NCBI GenBank assembly: GCA_024699855.1
Contig: JAMPIQ010000003.1
Span: 1,612,001 to 1,676,000 of the forward strand
DNA: 64,000 bases
Reading direction: 5' to 3'
DNA from: Aphelenchoides besseyi
Lineage: Eukaryota; Nematoda; Chromadorea; Rhabditida; Aphelenchoididae
In this document: one piece after another, positions 42,727 to 52,416 of the stretch
How the letters are laid out: each line of letters begins with the position of its first letter
Numbering within the stretch: the stretch's first letter is position 1
The notes under the pieces: generated by a model
The model's database searches: none
The model's input: the letters and a program-made list of their open reading frames with translations, nothing else
What the model was told of the DNA's origin: nothing
Program-made: the position numbers and the translations under genes

Positions 42727-45700
42727 CTATACGTTTTGACGTCCAAACTTTTCCACAATCTTGTACTTTTCCATTAAATGCATTACATCCAAGGCCGAAA
42801 GCAAACGTTTCCACAATACTTCAAAACGTTCCAGATCTTCTTTCTTATCGGATTGTGAAAGAGGCAAAGCTGCTGCGGCAACCATCTCAATGAAGGTTGT
42901 GTTCGTGTGTAAAAAACTTAATTCGTACAGCTCCTGAGCTTGTGCCCGACTAAACGAAACTTGTCGATCAACACGTTTAAGATTCTCAGTCAATCGATTG
43001 TAATAGACGTCTAAAAGCTGAGTTTCTATCTTCTTGCGTACTTCTTCATCAGCACACCAACAAAGAAAACAAGCTATATCGAATAATGGAGAACCTACGA
43101 AAGACTATCACAGAAATAAAAATCGATGTTTACCTTGAAACATGATCGCCCAGTCGAGAAAAGCAGCAATTTCATCGGGTCGATTCTGGCTAATCAAAAC
43201 GTTATTCGACCTGAAAGTCCCAGTTAATCGTTTGATATTTCAACATTACCATATATCTCCGTGGCACAAAGTCGTTGCGTCTAAATATTGAAACTGACTG
43301 CTGTTCATCGTCACTTACTGTATTCCTTGGCCACATCTTGAAGAGTGTACTTTGAAAACTCGTACAGATTGAGCTTCATGTACTCTTGAATAAGACCTTT
43401 TTGTTCTTAAATTCTTCTTGGTATACTTATTCATAATCGTTTTACCTTCGGGTCGAAAATCAACCAACTTAGCAAACGCCTTTTGGGGGCTCGCGTCCAC
43501 AACCACGGCGCTTCCACCGATGAATCGATCAACGTAATAACAATAAGAGAATTGATTTTTTGATAAATCAGTAGGCAAATTAGCAACAAACGCCTAAAGA
43601 ATGAATGCAAATCGGCAACAGAAAGTCACCTGAAAGTCGGCAATGAGACGAGCGAAATTCAACGACTGTTCGACGGTAACCGACTTGAACAGATCCATTG
43701 AACGAGTGCCAACACTCATGTCTTGCATCACCAAAATACCCATCTGTTGATCAACACACTTTTCGGTTGCATAGACCGCCGGAATTGGAAAACCAATGGA
43801 CTTCAAGTCTTTCAAGTGATTGTAAGCTTCGCATTCGATGTTGTGCAAATCAACGACCGTTTTCGTCATTTTCGCGCGTTTCTCCTGAAGATCATTATTG
43901 TCTATTAGTATTCCGATTATCTGCATTTCATTATAACAACCAATCATATCGTACTGAAGGGCCAGAAGACTCCCGAATGGATTCTGCCAACTCGAAGCGC
44001 GCCAATTGGCGAAATGTTTGGCGTCGAATTTTTCGTGAACTAAAACGATTTTTTCTCGCTGATTCTCCAGTTTGTTCCGATGAACTCGATCGTTGAACGA
44101 AGTCGAAATGCGGTGCCGTTGGTGCGTAAAATTGTTCACGAGTTGAAGTTGTCCAATGAAGTGAGTTTTTTGTTTTCTTTTTATTTCTTCGTTTTCAGAA
44201 GATTACGAAAGACTCTCATCAAGTTCGCTATGTGATGGAGCAGCTGCGGAACCACAAGCTTACTCAACGTCTTCATAGCAAATCGCCGAACGAAATGGAG
44301 CATTTGGCAACCACGTACGCGACTTATTTGGAGAGTTCTCGCATTCTGGCCGCTCTACAAGAGAAACATCGTGGAAAGCCGAAGAGCGTGGAGGAAAGCG
44401 CCAAATTGGTTGGACTTCAGATTCCGTCACAACGACAGGATTGAGCTCCAAGTTTTGTTTTCGTTTAAATAAATTAGTTCAGAGATTTTCGAAAGATTTC
44501 GATTCACGTGTTTCTATCACACGATTGTTATTTGCTCTTCTTTCGAGGGTATTGTGTAGTTGTTTTAAGGTATTTGAAACAATGGACGATGATGTTCACG
44601 AACGTTATTTGCATTTGCTTCAACCAATTCGGGACGTCGAAACCAATTGGGACGGAAACATTAAAGAGCATCTGAATGACTATTTGGACAAACTAAAAAA
44701 CGATCGTGAACGGCAAGTAGTCGATGATGAAGGAGATTCGGTTCGGTAAGCCAGAAGTTGCATCCTTCTATTCGTGTTTTCAGATTCAACTTTTCAGAAG
44801 CAGCGATGTTGCTTCAGGGATCGTTGTACATCTATGCCAAGAAAGTGGACAATCTTCACGCCGCAATCAGCGATATTTTCGCTCATGGAATTGGAAAGGG
44901 AAAGAAAAAGAAAGTTCAAAGTGAGAGCAAGTTTCATCGTTCTGACCATCACATATTTTAGCAGTTGATCAAGCGGACGTTAGTCAAGAGCAGACGCCCA
45001 ACGCTATGACCGGCAAAGAGTACGTTTTGTTGGACGAAAAGGAGAAGATGTTGAGTCATTTGATTGATACTGCGTGGCTCATTGAACAAGATCAGAAAAA
45101 AGAGAAGAAGGGCCCGGCAAAAGTTGGAAACAAACGCGTGGACGGAAATCGTGATACGTTGGTCAAACTGCCCATCTCCTTCATTCCGACTAGAAAATGC
45201 GCTCCGTCTGCTCATCATCTTCGATTCAAACAAAATGAAGAGTTCGTTTACATTAATCAAACCGATTTGTTTTGTACGAATGTGACCGCTTACACGGAAC
45301 CTGACAACTCGATGGTTAGCTATAGAATAGTACGAATTGTGCAGATTCGATCTTTCAGATGACCGTTTTCATCAATCCCGCCTACTTTGGTCTGAAAAAC
45401 TTATTTACTCCCGAATACATTCCTTATCTTCGTGATTCGGAAAACAGACGATGTGCAGCCATCGGACCTCCGTACAACATTGAAGCACCTCGAGAAGCGT
45501 ACGAACGTCTATGTAGTTACGATCAACACGAAAATCGACCGGACGATTCGTTTATCGTCAACAAAATCGCATCCCAACGTAGGACAACGTTGGTCGATTT
45601 TGCGCGCGACGATCTCAACGATGAATACGGAGTAGTCGATCATGAGATGGAGAATTATGCGCCAAAACATGATTGTGAGTGATAAAAAAATTGAATTGAT

Positions 45701-47875
45701 TGAACTTCATTTTTAGTCGTGAACCATCTGCCGTCATTAGTTGAAGTGCATCGTGCATCACAAGGCCTACCCGATCCGATTATTTGCATCACACAACGCG
45801 AATCCGGTCTTCCCGTTTCCTCAATGGATGTCAGAAATTCAACCGCAAATTTCCACACTCCAATGTCCATTGCATCTTCAATTCGAAACGCAACCGTTGA
45901 ATTGCCGTTGAATGTGGAAAACGAATTGATGCTAATCGACGAGTATTCGACTCCGCAGAACATTCGACTTCGTTCGAAAACAACTGCTGAAACCAGGACC
46001 AAGAAAACTCACTGTCGAAGTGCTGAGAAACAGGTTCAAACTCGTAACGAAATGATAAAGGTAAACTCTTGAATTTTTCCTTTTACAACTTTGCATAGAA
46101 ACGAATGATCGAAGCGGGTAAAGAATACGAGAAGGAAACGGCGGACACATCAAACTACATTGCCGCCAAGTTGTTTTCACGTCGAATTTGTAAGATCGGC
46201 TCCATTCTCGACAACTTCAATACAACACTTCGAGATCGAAAGATGCAAATTCTGAATCGTGCCTTCTACGATCAAGAGAAGTACGAAAAGTCGGTGGTTA
46301 AGAAACGACGTGAAGAACAAGAGGAACGTAGACGTCGGGAAGAAGCACAGAAACGGCGAAATGAACGATTGGAGCGGGCAAGTGCTCGACGTTCCGCGCG
46401 TCTTGAAGAGCCAACAGAGAAACGATCACGAAGATGTAAGTGATGAATGTGATTACATTGAATATGATATGAACTTTTAGCTAATTCGCCTCCAATTACG
46501 CAGGAAGACGATTTCGGTGTTCACGTTGACGAAGTGGACGAGTACGCTACTGATGTTGATATGCCGTGTCATACCGATTACGATCCTGCAAATTTGCTGG
46601 AACGTGAGGTCAATGCAGAAACGGATGCAAACCACGAAGACGATTTCTACGACGATCATATGAGTGATGTCGAGATCTTTCCCGATCAAAGTGACGAGCA
46701 CATGGAAGAGTACATTGTACGTGGTGATGTGACCGAAAATGTGAGCGCCACTTTTTTGTTCGGCATCGATACCGAAGAAACGCGTTCGTTGAGCAAATTC
46801 GTTAGCAACGATCGCCAGTTTTTCGAGTTCACCGAATTGGAGAAGTTCTTCAAACGAGTCAATGTGGATACGTTGACATCAGATCGAGCGTTCATTCAAC
46901 AGCTTCAAAGGTTTGTGGAACGGTTGTTTTGTAACGAACTTTGTTTGAAGCTTTTGGAATTCTGATAACGAAACCTCGAAGGAAGGCGTGAAGAAACGAC
47001 TTCAGAATTGGACCAAACACATCGTTCAACGAATCGAAGAGGACACGAATCACAACGCTTTCGAGATTCACAACTATGGCGGCGCAATTCTGCGATCGTT
47101 CGGTCCGGGAACCAGTGGAATTGGAAAAACGATCAAATTCAAAGATGTAACTGGGTTATTATTGTGAATTTTCTCAACTTTGTTTTTCAGCTCGTTCGAA
47201 ATGTTCCACGGTATGAAGCGAGTCGGTATCTTCTGGCCGTTCTAATTCTCGCGAATTGTGGCAATATTGAGATCATCGACGACGATTCCGTGGATAAAGA
47301 TCAGAACATGATCATGAACGAAACGAAAATCAAATTGCTTTCACTTGAAGAACATCGAAGAGTCTTCGAGAGCGAACAGGCATTGATTACAAAATCGTAG
47401 ATCTCTGTGTTCGTGTTGTTTAAATGAGTATTTCTCAACTGTTAAATTAACTTTTACATAGCCCTGTACTTTAATACGAATCTGTTGGGGTTGAAATCTG
47501 AACTTACGTCACTGATCTCTCTGCCTTCATAGACAGCGATCATCGAAGCGATTGTTGGAATTTTCATAACAATCGAGTGAATCGCATCTTCTTCTTGGAT
47601 TTCTGTTTTGAACTTGAAATTCACTCGATAAACATGCGAACAGTAGCCCTTGCCAACGCCAATTCGATTGCACTTTGCCTGAATAAACGAAAAGTTGGAG
47701 ATGGGAAACGGAATTCTACGTCTTTGATCTCATGAGTTTTAGCTAATTCTCCAAATTTTGAATCGTTTTTTACCAGTTGCTCCTTCAACCACTTTAACGA
47801 GCGACCGTTTTCGTTCAGAACTTCGTTCAAGGGCACCGAATTGGCTTCGACTTCAGAAGATTGACATGAACCCAT
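42727..47875 (-). CDS. CHK-like (EcKinase/DUF1679-type) kinase with two genes nested in one intron
   Basis: A small-molecule kinase-like protein of the aminoglycoside-phosphotransferase fold that is expanded in nematodes; substrate unknown. Exons 47720-47875 (MGSCQSSEVEANSVPLNEVL ...) and 47508-47678 supply the N-lobe: IGVGKGYCSHVYRVNF (ATP loop) and SIVMKIPT (lysine). After an intron at 43885-47507 the frame resumes in phase 0 with EKRAKMTKTVVDLHNIECEA, GILVMQDMS, CHGDIWSNNVL (catalytic loop) and AAFLDWAIMFQGSPLFDIAC (metal-binding D), ending at 42727. The two halves are complementary: neither has the other's motifs and the junction fits. The 3.6-kb intron contains FMC1 and NCAPH2 on the plus strand. 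MGSC at the start is a possible myristoylation/palmitoylation site. Confidence 0.85.
44080..44444 (+). CDS. FMC1: FMC1, mitochondrial complex V assembly factor homologue
   Basis: Small helical protein needed in other eukaryotes for assembly of the F1 part of ATP synthase in mitochondria. Two exons: MNSIVERSRNAVPLVRKIVH and onward to LSNE, then, after an intron at about 44160-44199, KITKDSHQVRYVMEQLRNHK to the stop at 44444. The C-terminus HRGKPKSVEESAKLVGLQIP matches the signature of the family (SVEESA-LVGL). About 108 residues, the expected size. It lies wholly inside an intron of the CHK-like kinase on the other strand. Only 137 bp separate its stop from the NCAPH2 start, with AATAAA near 44465. 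Confidence 0.88.
44582..47400 (+). CDS. kle-2: Condensin II subunit H2 (kleisin beta)
   Basis: Kleisin of condensin II, which compacts mitotic and meiotic chromosomes with SMC2 and SMC4. The N-terminus carries the CNDH2 motif RYLHLLQPIRDVETNWDGNI and NFSEAAMLLQGSLYIYAKKV, the SMC-binding helix. Then come LIDTAWLIEQDQKKEK, VFINPAYFGLKNLF and a charged middle region (EEQEERRRREEAQKR, DDHMSDVEIFPDQSDE). The C-terminal kleisin winged helix includes SFGPGTSGIGKTIKFKDL, VPRYEASRYLLAVLILAN and ends at ITKS (47400). About a dozen short introns. It lies in the CHK kinase intron, downstream of FMC1 in the same direction; a TTTTAAG acceptor occurs just before its ATG, consistent with trans-splicing in an operon. 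Confidence 0.9.
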
Positions 47876-48767
47876 TTAGAATTTATTGCTGAACAATAAG
47901 CGTCTGAAAACGAACAATTAATCTTCGAAAAACTCAAAAACTGCTCAATCGTTCGTTCTCTTTATTTTGCACTTATCGCTGACGACCTTTGGGTTTGTCG
48001 CTAAGCGTGTACACGAAATTGCACGGAGAATGTTTCCCAACCACCGAGAAAGAGTTCGTAGTTTGTGTCCAGTGATTTATCGATGTTCTTTAGTCTGCTT
48101 ATGGTTATTGCGTGATCTTATAATAAGTGAGTGGGTAATTGAATGGTTTGAAGTTTAAGATGAAAAGGTGAATCAGATAAAGAAATGACTCAACGGCAAT
48201 TCATTTCCTTTACAATCATTTTGTTCCGTTGGTTTTCGATTTCAAAACCTTAGCTTCTGCTCACCTTCCGATGATTGATCAGCAATTGTTCATGCCGATT
48301 GACTGCTTGACGTGAAGGCAAAAAGGAAAAACATTTGAGTTTACACAGTCAATTGATCGCAATAACGGGGCGGAACGACAACTTTGCGCACCGGTTGTTT
48401 ACGATTCAAAAGGAAGCGAATTTCCATTAGGTTGTTTATTTGACTTCTGAGCCCTTCACTCGACAGTTTTTAATTCAGTCTCAAGCCAAAAATGGATACA
48501 GGAACTGCACTTGTCTTCGTGTTGTTACTTGCTAGCTTCGTCTATAAACTTGCAACCGTCTAATTTCCAGTGATGTCGATCAGTCAGAAGATCGAGTTGT
48601 CGGCTTGTGGCCATGAAACGAGAGTGCATTCGAAGAACAAGAAACTGATCGTTCATCACGAATTTGCGCGTTTCGTATCGAAGTGTTGTAAAGTCGTGAA
48701 TTGTTTGAACGTTTCTCGTTGAAGAAGTTTAGTCGTTTGTTTAGTTTCTAACCGTTCGCTTTCAGAG
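47876..48767. other. Divergent intergenic region, possible small peptide
   Basis: Promoters of the CHK kinase and TTR 1. An ATG at 48494 starts a hydrophobic signal-like stretch, and a cysteine-containing frame follows at 48573-48723, but no splice joins them in frame, so no gene is called. Confidence 0.4.
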
Positions 48768-49434
48768 ATGATTCGCATTGCTGTTTTTGCTGCTTTCTTG
48801 TGTTTAATTAGAGTTGAAGCGTTGGGAACCGTTCAATCAGCAGCTGTTAGAGGGATTCTGAAATGTAATGGAGTGCCGGCTGAGAACGTGGTAGGTTTAA
48901 CCAGCAATTAGTGTTGAATAACACAATCATTCAGAAAGTCAAACTTTACGATGTAGATACCTTGGATCCAGGTTATATTTAAATTTTATTTTTATATCTA
49001 ATGATTGATTTTGTTGAATGAGCTGAATACATTGATATGCAGCTTCCACAGCGCGAAACTAAACTGTTTTTACTATAATGGTTTCAGACGATCTCATGGA
49101 TGAAGGACTCACAGATAGCGAAGGTCGATTCTTGCTCAGAGGACACGAAACTGAAGTAACGACAATTGAACCGAAATTGAATGTGTACAATTCTTGCAAG
49201 AAAGATCGACTATTGCCGTGCCCCAAAAAGTTCTCGATTCGAATCCCTGGTGAGTTACAAAAAAAACAACTTTAGAATGCTGTTTAGACGATTACATCTC
49301 GGAGGGATCGGAGCCCACCAAAACCTTTGATGTCGGTGAATTGAACTTGAACGGCGAGTTCGGGTAAATTGGAAACGAAATTTCAGTATTTTATTCTGAT
49401 TTTCAGAGGCGAACACTACGATTGCATCAACTAA
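48768..49434 (+). CDS. Transthyretin-like (TTR) secreted protein 1
   Basis: Nematode TTR family, small secreted beta-sandwich proteins, of which one in C. elegans bridges phagocytes and apoptotic cells; most have no known role. The ATG at 48768 gives a signal peptide (MIRIAVFAAFLCLIRVEA), then QSAAVRGILKCNGVPAENV (family opening), KVKLYDVDTLDPDDLMDEGL, DSEGRFLLRG, and the cysteine pair NSCKKDRLLPC, ending HYDCIN. Introns near 48893, 48971-49085, 49250 and 49365. The second intron is longer (about 115 nt) than the others. First of four TTR genes in 11 kb, so likely a tandem family. Confidence 0.88.
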
Positions 49435-49722
49435 CCAATTCTCTTGTTCCAATAAACATTACTATCTTCAAAAGCGGTTTAAGTGTATGCATGAAAAGTT
49501 CCGATTGTCATACTCATTGCTGAATCACGAACAATCCACAACAAAGCCGTCGATTCTTTGAAGTTTTCGATTTGGCAATTCAACTTAACGAAACAAAAAA
49601 CGTTGTTCAGTGAATAAGCAACGAAATTCCGACGACATTTTGGTTTGAAAGAAATGAATGGACAACAGAGTTTATTGTACGGTTTATTTCAATTCGCTGG
49701 ACAGTTTATTCGACTAAACGAA

Positions 49723-51669
49723 ATGACTCGAATTCGACTGCTTCTACTGATTCTCATCCAACTTTTTTGTTTCAATTTCGGTTTTTCTTGTTTTGGGCGC
49801 GTTCAATCGATTGCTGTCAAAGGCCAGTTACTGTGCGACGGTCGACCGGCCACTTCAGCAGTGATTCGCCTCTTCGACGAAGACTTCCCGGATGCAGACG
49901 ACTTACTTTCGGAAGGCTATGTTGATCGATTCGGCTATTTCTACATTACCGGCCGAGCCGTTGAGTTTTTGACTATCAATCCATATTTGAGTATGTAAGT
50001 GATCGAGTTTATTTATTCAATGGTGAACGATAAGTTGTGATTAATGGGTATTTTGCTTCAACCAAACAAAACTTGTTTACTTCTTTGGTTGTGGAGGTCC
50101 GCAAAGTAAACCGCCGTCTACGACCAACAACGATCCTAAATCCACTTTTGAACGTATTTGAAAGCTTCTTTTTACCGGTAACATAACTCGCTTTGTCACT
50201 GGCCAAAAACGCAATCATGTTGCTGACTTCGCGTGGAGTTCCAAACCGTTGCATCGGAATACTTTCGGCGATATGTTCGTAGAGTTGCAAACTCTCAGGT
50301 GATAGTTCTCCGTGTCTTGTACCGAAGTTTGTTTCAATACATCCAGGACTAAAATACGAATTAGATCACACATTTTGCTGGTTACCGAACAGCGTTGACT
50401 CGAATCCCCTTTTCCGCGTATTCAATAGCCGCGTTTCTCGTATAATGATCTGAATCAGAAAACATAGAAAAGAAATAGACAGTCATCTACCAACTGCAGC
50501 TTTCGTGCATTGATAAGGTGTCAATGAGATGACCGGCCATGTCGAACCAACGGAACTTACGTTGACGACCTTAAGATGAAGTTCAGTTTATATCTTACTG
50601 TTTACTCACGTTTCCTTTGGTTTTCTCCAAATGCGGAACTGCCAAATGGGTGATCGCAATTAGACTGTAAAACGGCCGTTCAATTCGCCTTCTTGTTTAC
50701 TTTCACCTTTTCACATTGACGGTCATCACATAATCTAAAAGGTCTTACAGTAAAACGATCTGATGGTTACCGACCCAAGTTTTCCAAAGAATTCGGATCG
50801 CCCAAATCGTTTCGATGCGACAGTCCCGCATTATTAACCTACGATAACAATGATTATCTTACTCTTAGTTTTGATTACCAAAACATCCAAACGACCGAAT
50901 TTTTTGATTGTTTCGTCGATTAACTTTTGACGAGTTTCCTTCATCTCAATTGGGCCCTTGACCTGAAGTATTTTGGTGTTCGTAATGTTGTTCTTTGCCA
51001 ACAAGTCCATTGTTTTCTACAAAAATCCAAGTTTCAAGAACAAAGATCACCGCTAACTTTAAGCCTTTCCGTCGATTGACCGTGAATGGTCACCATCGCT
51101 CCTTCTGTCGCCATCAACACAGCGAGATCTTGTCCAATGCCCGAGCTTGAGCCTAAAACGCCGCTAAACGACGATTATTCCAAGAACTCACCGGTAACAA
51201 CCACAACTTTTCCTTCGAAACTCATGTCCAGTTGCACTGAATTCTGCAAATGTTCATGGTTGTTGTTCTCTTTTATACTCAGACAGTTCGTGTTGATCTT
51301 TGTTACGTATTAGTCCGAAAATCATCAGAGCATTCACGTTTTAAGTTGAAAAGTTTAAAGCCAAACTTTCGACAACTCGAAAGTAATGTGCTTTTGCATT
51401 GAATGGACACAAACTATAACACATTTCGCCTTTCGATCTGAATGTAGGGGTCTTTATTTTGTGTCGAAATGCTCGTATAGTTGAACTAATTAAAATCTTT
51501 CAGACTTCACGAATGTGATGATTTGATTGTTCCGTGCATGAAACGTGTTGTCGTTTCGATACCCTCTGAATACGTGAGCAACGGCGACCTGCCCATACGA
51601 ATCTATGACGCCGGACAGTTCAATTTGAATGGCTATTTTCCGGGACAAGATCGAGAATGCATTTATTAA
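49723..51669 (+). CDS. TTR secreted protein 2, host of nested SDR 4
   Basis: The ATG at 49723 opens a signal peptide (RIRLLLLILIQLFCFNFGFS), then RVQSIAVKGQLLCDGRPATS, LFDEDFPDADDLLSEGYVDR and FGYFYITG. The frame is interrupted after LS plus AT at 49994 by a GTAAGT donor. It resumes at 51504 with CTTCACGAATGTGA, giving the expected LHECDDLIVPC cysteine pair, RVVVSIPSEYV and the closing GQDRECIY. The codon and the phase-2 position match the homologous intron in TTR 3 and TTR 4, where it is short. Here it is 1509 nt and contains the whole SDR 4 gene on the opposite strand. Confidence 0.87.
50077..51225 (-). CDS. SDR 4, nested in an intron of TTR 2
   Basis: Complete classical SDR on the minus strand. 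Start at 51225 (MSFEGKVVVVTG) spliced to SSSGIGQDLAVLMATEGAMV, then KFGRLDVL-VNNAGLSHRNDL, VVNVSSVGST with the catalytic serine, TPYQCTKAAVDHY with the Y-x3-K pair, IRVNAVSPG, FLASDKASYVTG and LLVVDGGLLCGPPQPKK. Closest in the window to SDR 2 and SDR 3. About nine short introns. Everything lies within the TTR 2 intron (49995-51503), so transcription of one gene runs antisense through the other. Confidence 0.9.
51270..51277 (-). promoter_or_regulatory. TATA box of SDR 4
   Basis: Minus strand reads TGAGTATAAAAGAGAAC about 45 bp upstream of the ATG, matching the SDR 2 and SDR 3 motifs. Confidence 0.6.
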
Positions 51670-51796
51670 CTCAAACTCTAGTTTTCAGCCACTTTTCTAC
51701 TTATAATCTGATAAGTCAATTAATAAAAGTTGTAACAAGAATCGTATTCACGTCAATACCAACGCAAAATAGTACATTCTCAACAACGAATCAGAG

Positions 51797-51989
51797 ATGC
51801 AACCCTCTCAATTCAAACATTTGATTGCACTGATCGTAATCTTTGCCATCTTTCTGAGTAGTCACTTGTTAGCAACAACAAATGACCTCAGCTGCTCTGT
51901 AAACAAATTCACTTTCCCACAACATATGTGTGTATTGGGACTGTTTTTAGTTTTCCGAAAGCGAATATAAACGATCGCTTTTGATTTAA
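51797..51989 (+). CDS. Possible short secreted peptide
   Basis: From the ATG at 51797, MQPSQFKHLIALIVIFAIFL and SSHLLATTNDLSCS form a signal peptide and a short mature start. A GTAAAC donor and GTTTTTAG acceptor join it in phase 0 to FSESEYKRSLLI and a stop at 51989, about 46 residues. It could be a neuropeptide-like or decayed secreted gene. No dibasic cleavage repeats. Confidence 0.42.
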
Positions 51990-52416
51990 AATGTCGGAAT
52001 GCAATCCGAAATTTCGCTCAAAAGTGTTCTTTCGATGACAAACAGCTAACAACCGATCCCTCGGCAAATGGCACACCACTGGTGCATCTTCTGCTCGTTG
52101 CCTAAACGCAGAATTCGAATTTGTTTGCCGCCGTTTATGCCATTACCTACGATGTGTTTATTTGCTCTTTCCGATATTGAATGATCGTATGATTCTGACA
52201 TTCCTCATTTGGGAGCCTCAGTTGAAAGATTACCCACTTCTTGCTATCTGGCAGTTTGTTTCAGAGACTGAAAATCGATAGCGACAATCGAGTTCACTCC
52301 GAATTTTGCAATGTTTTTGGCTGAATCATGAAATTTATTTTGTTCAAGCCCTTAACGTCCGTTTCAGTTGCGACCGCAACTTTGTTGCTTGGGAGTTTGT
52401 CGTTGGAATCACCACA
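51990..52416. other. Intergenic before the helicase
   Basis: No gene seen. An open frame at 52328-52561 covers the helicase start in another frame and is treated as a shadow. Confidence 0.4.

Noticed and set aside
43948..44139. Extension of the kinase second exon towards 44139
   Set aside because: It has no ATG, does not encode an ATP-binding loop and overlaps FMC1. The true N-lobe is at 47.5-47.9 kb.
48494..48723. Signal-peptide-like ORF followed by a cysteine-containing ORF
   Set aside because: No splice, canonical or of the AAGT type, joins the two in a common frame.
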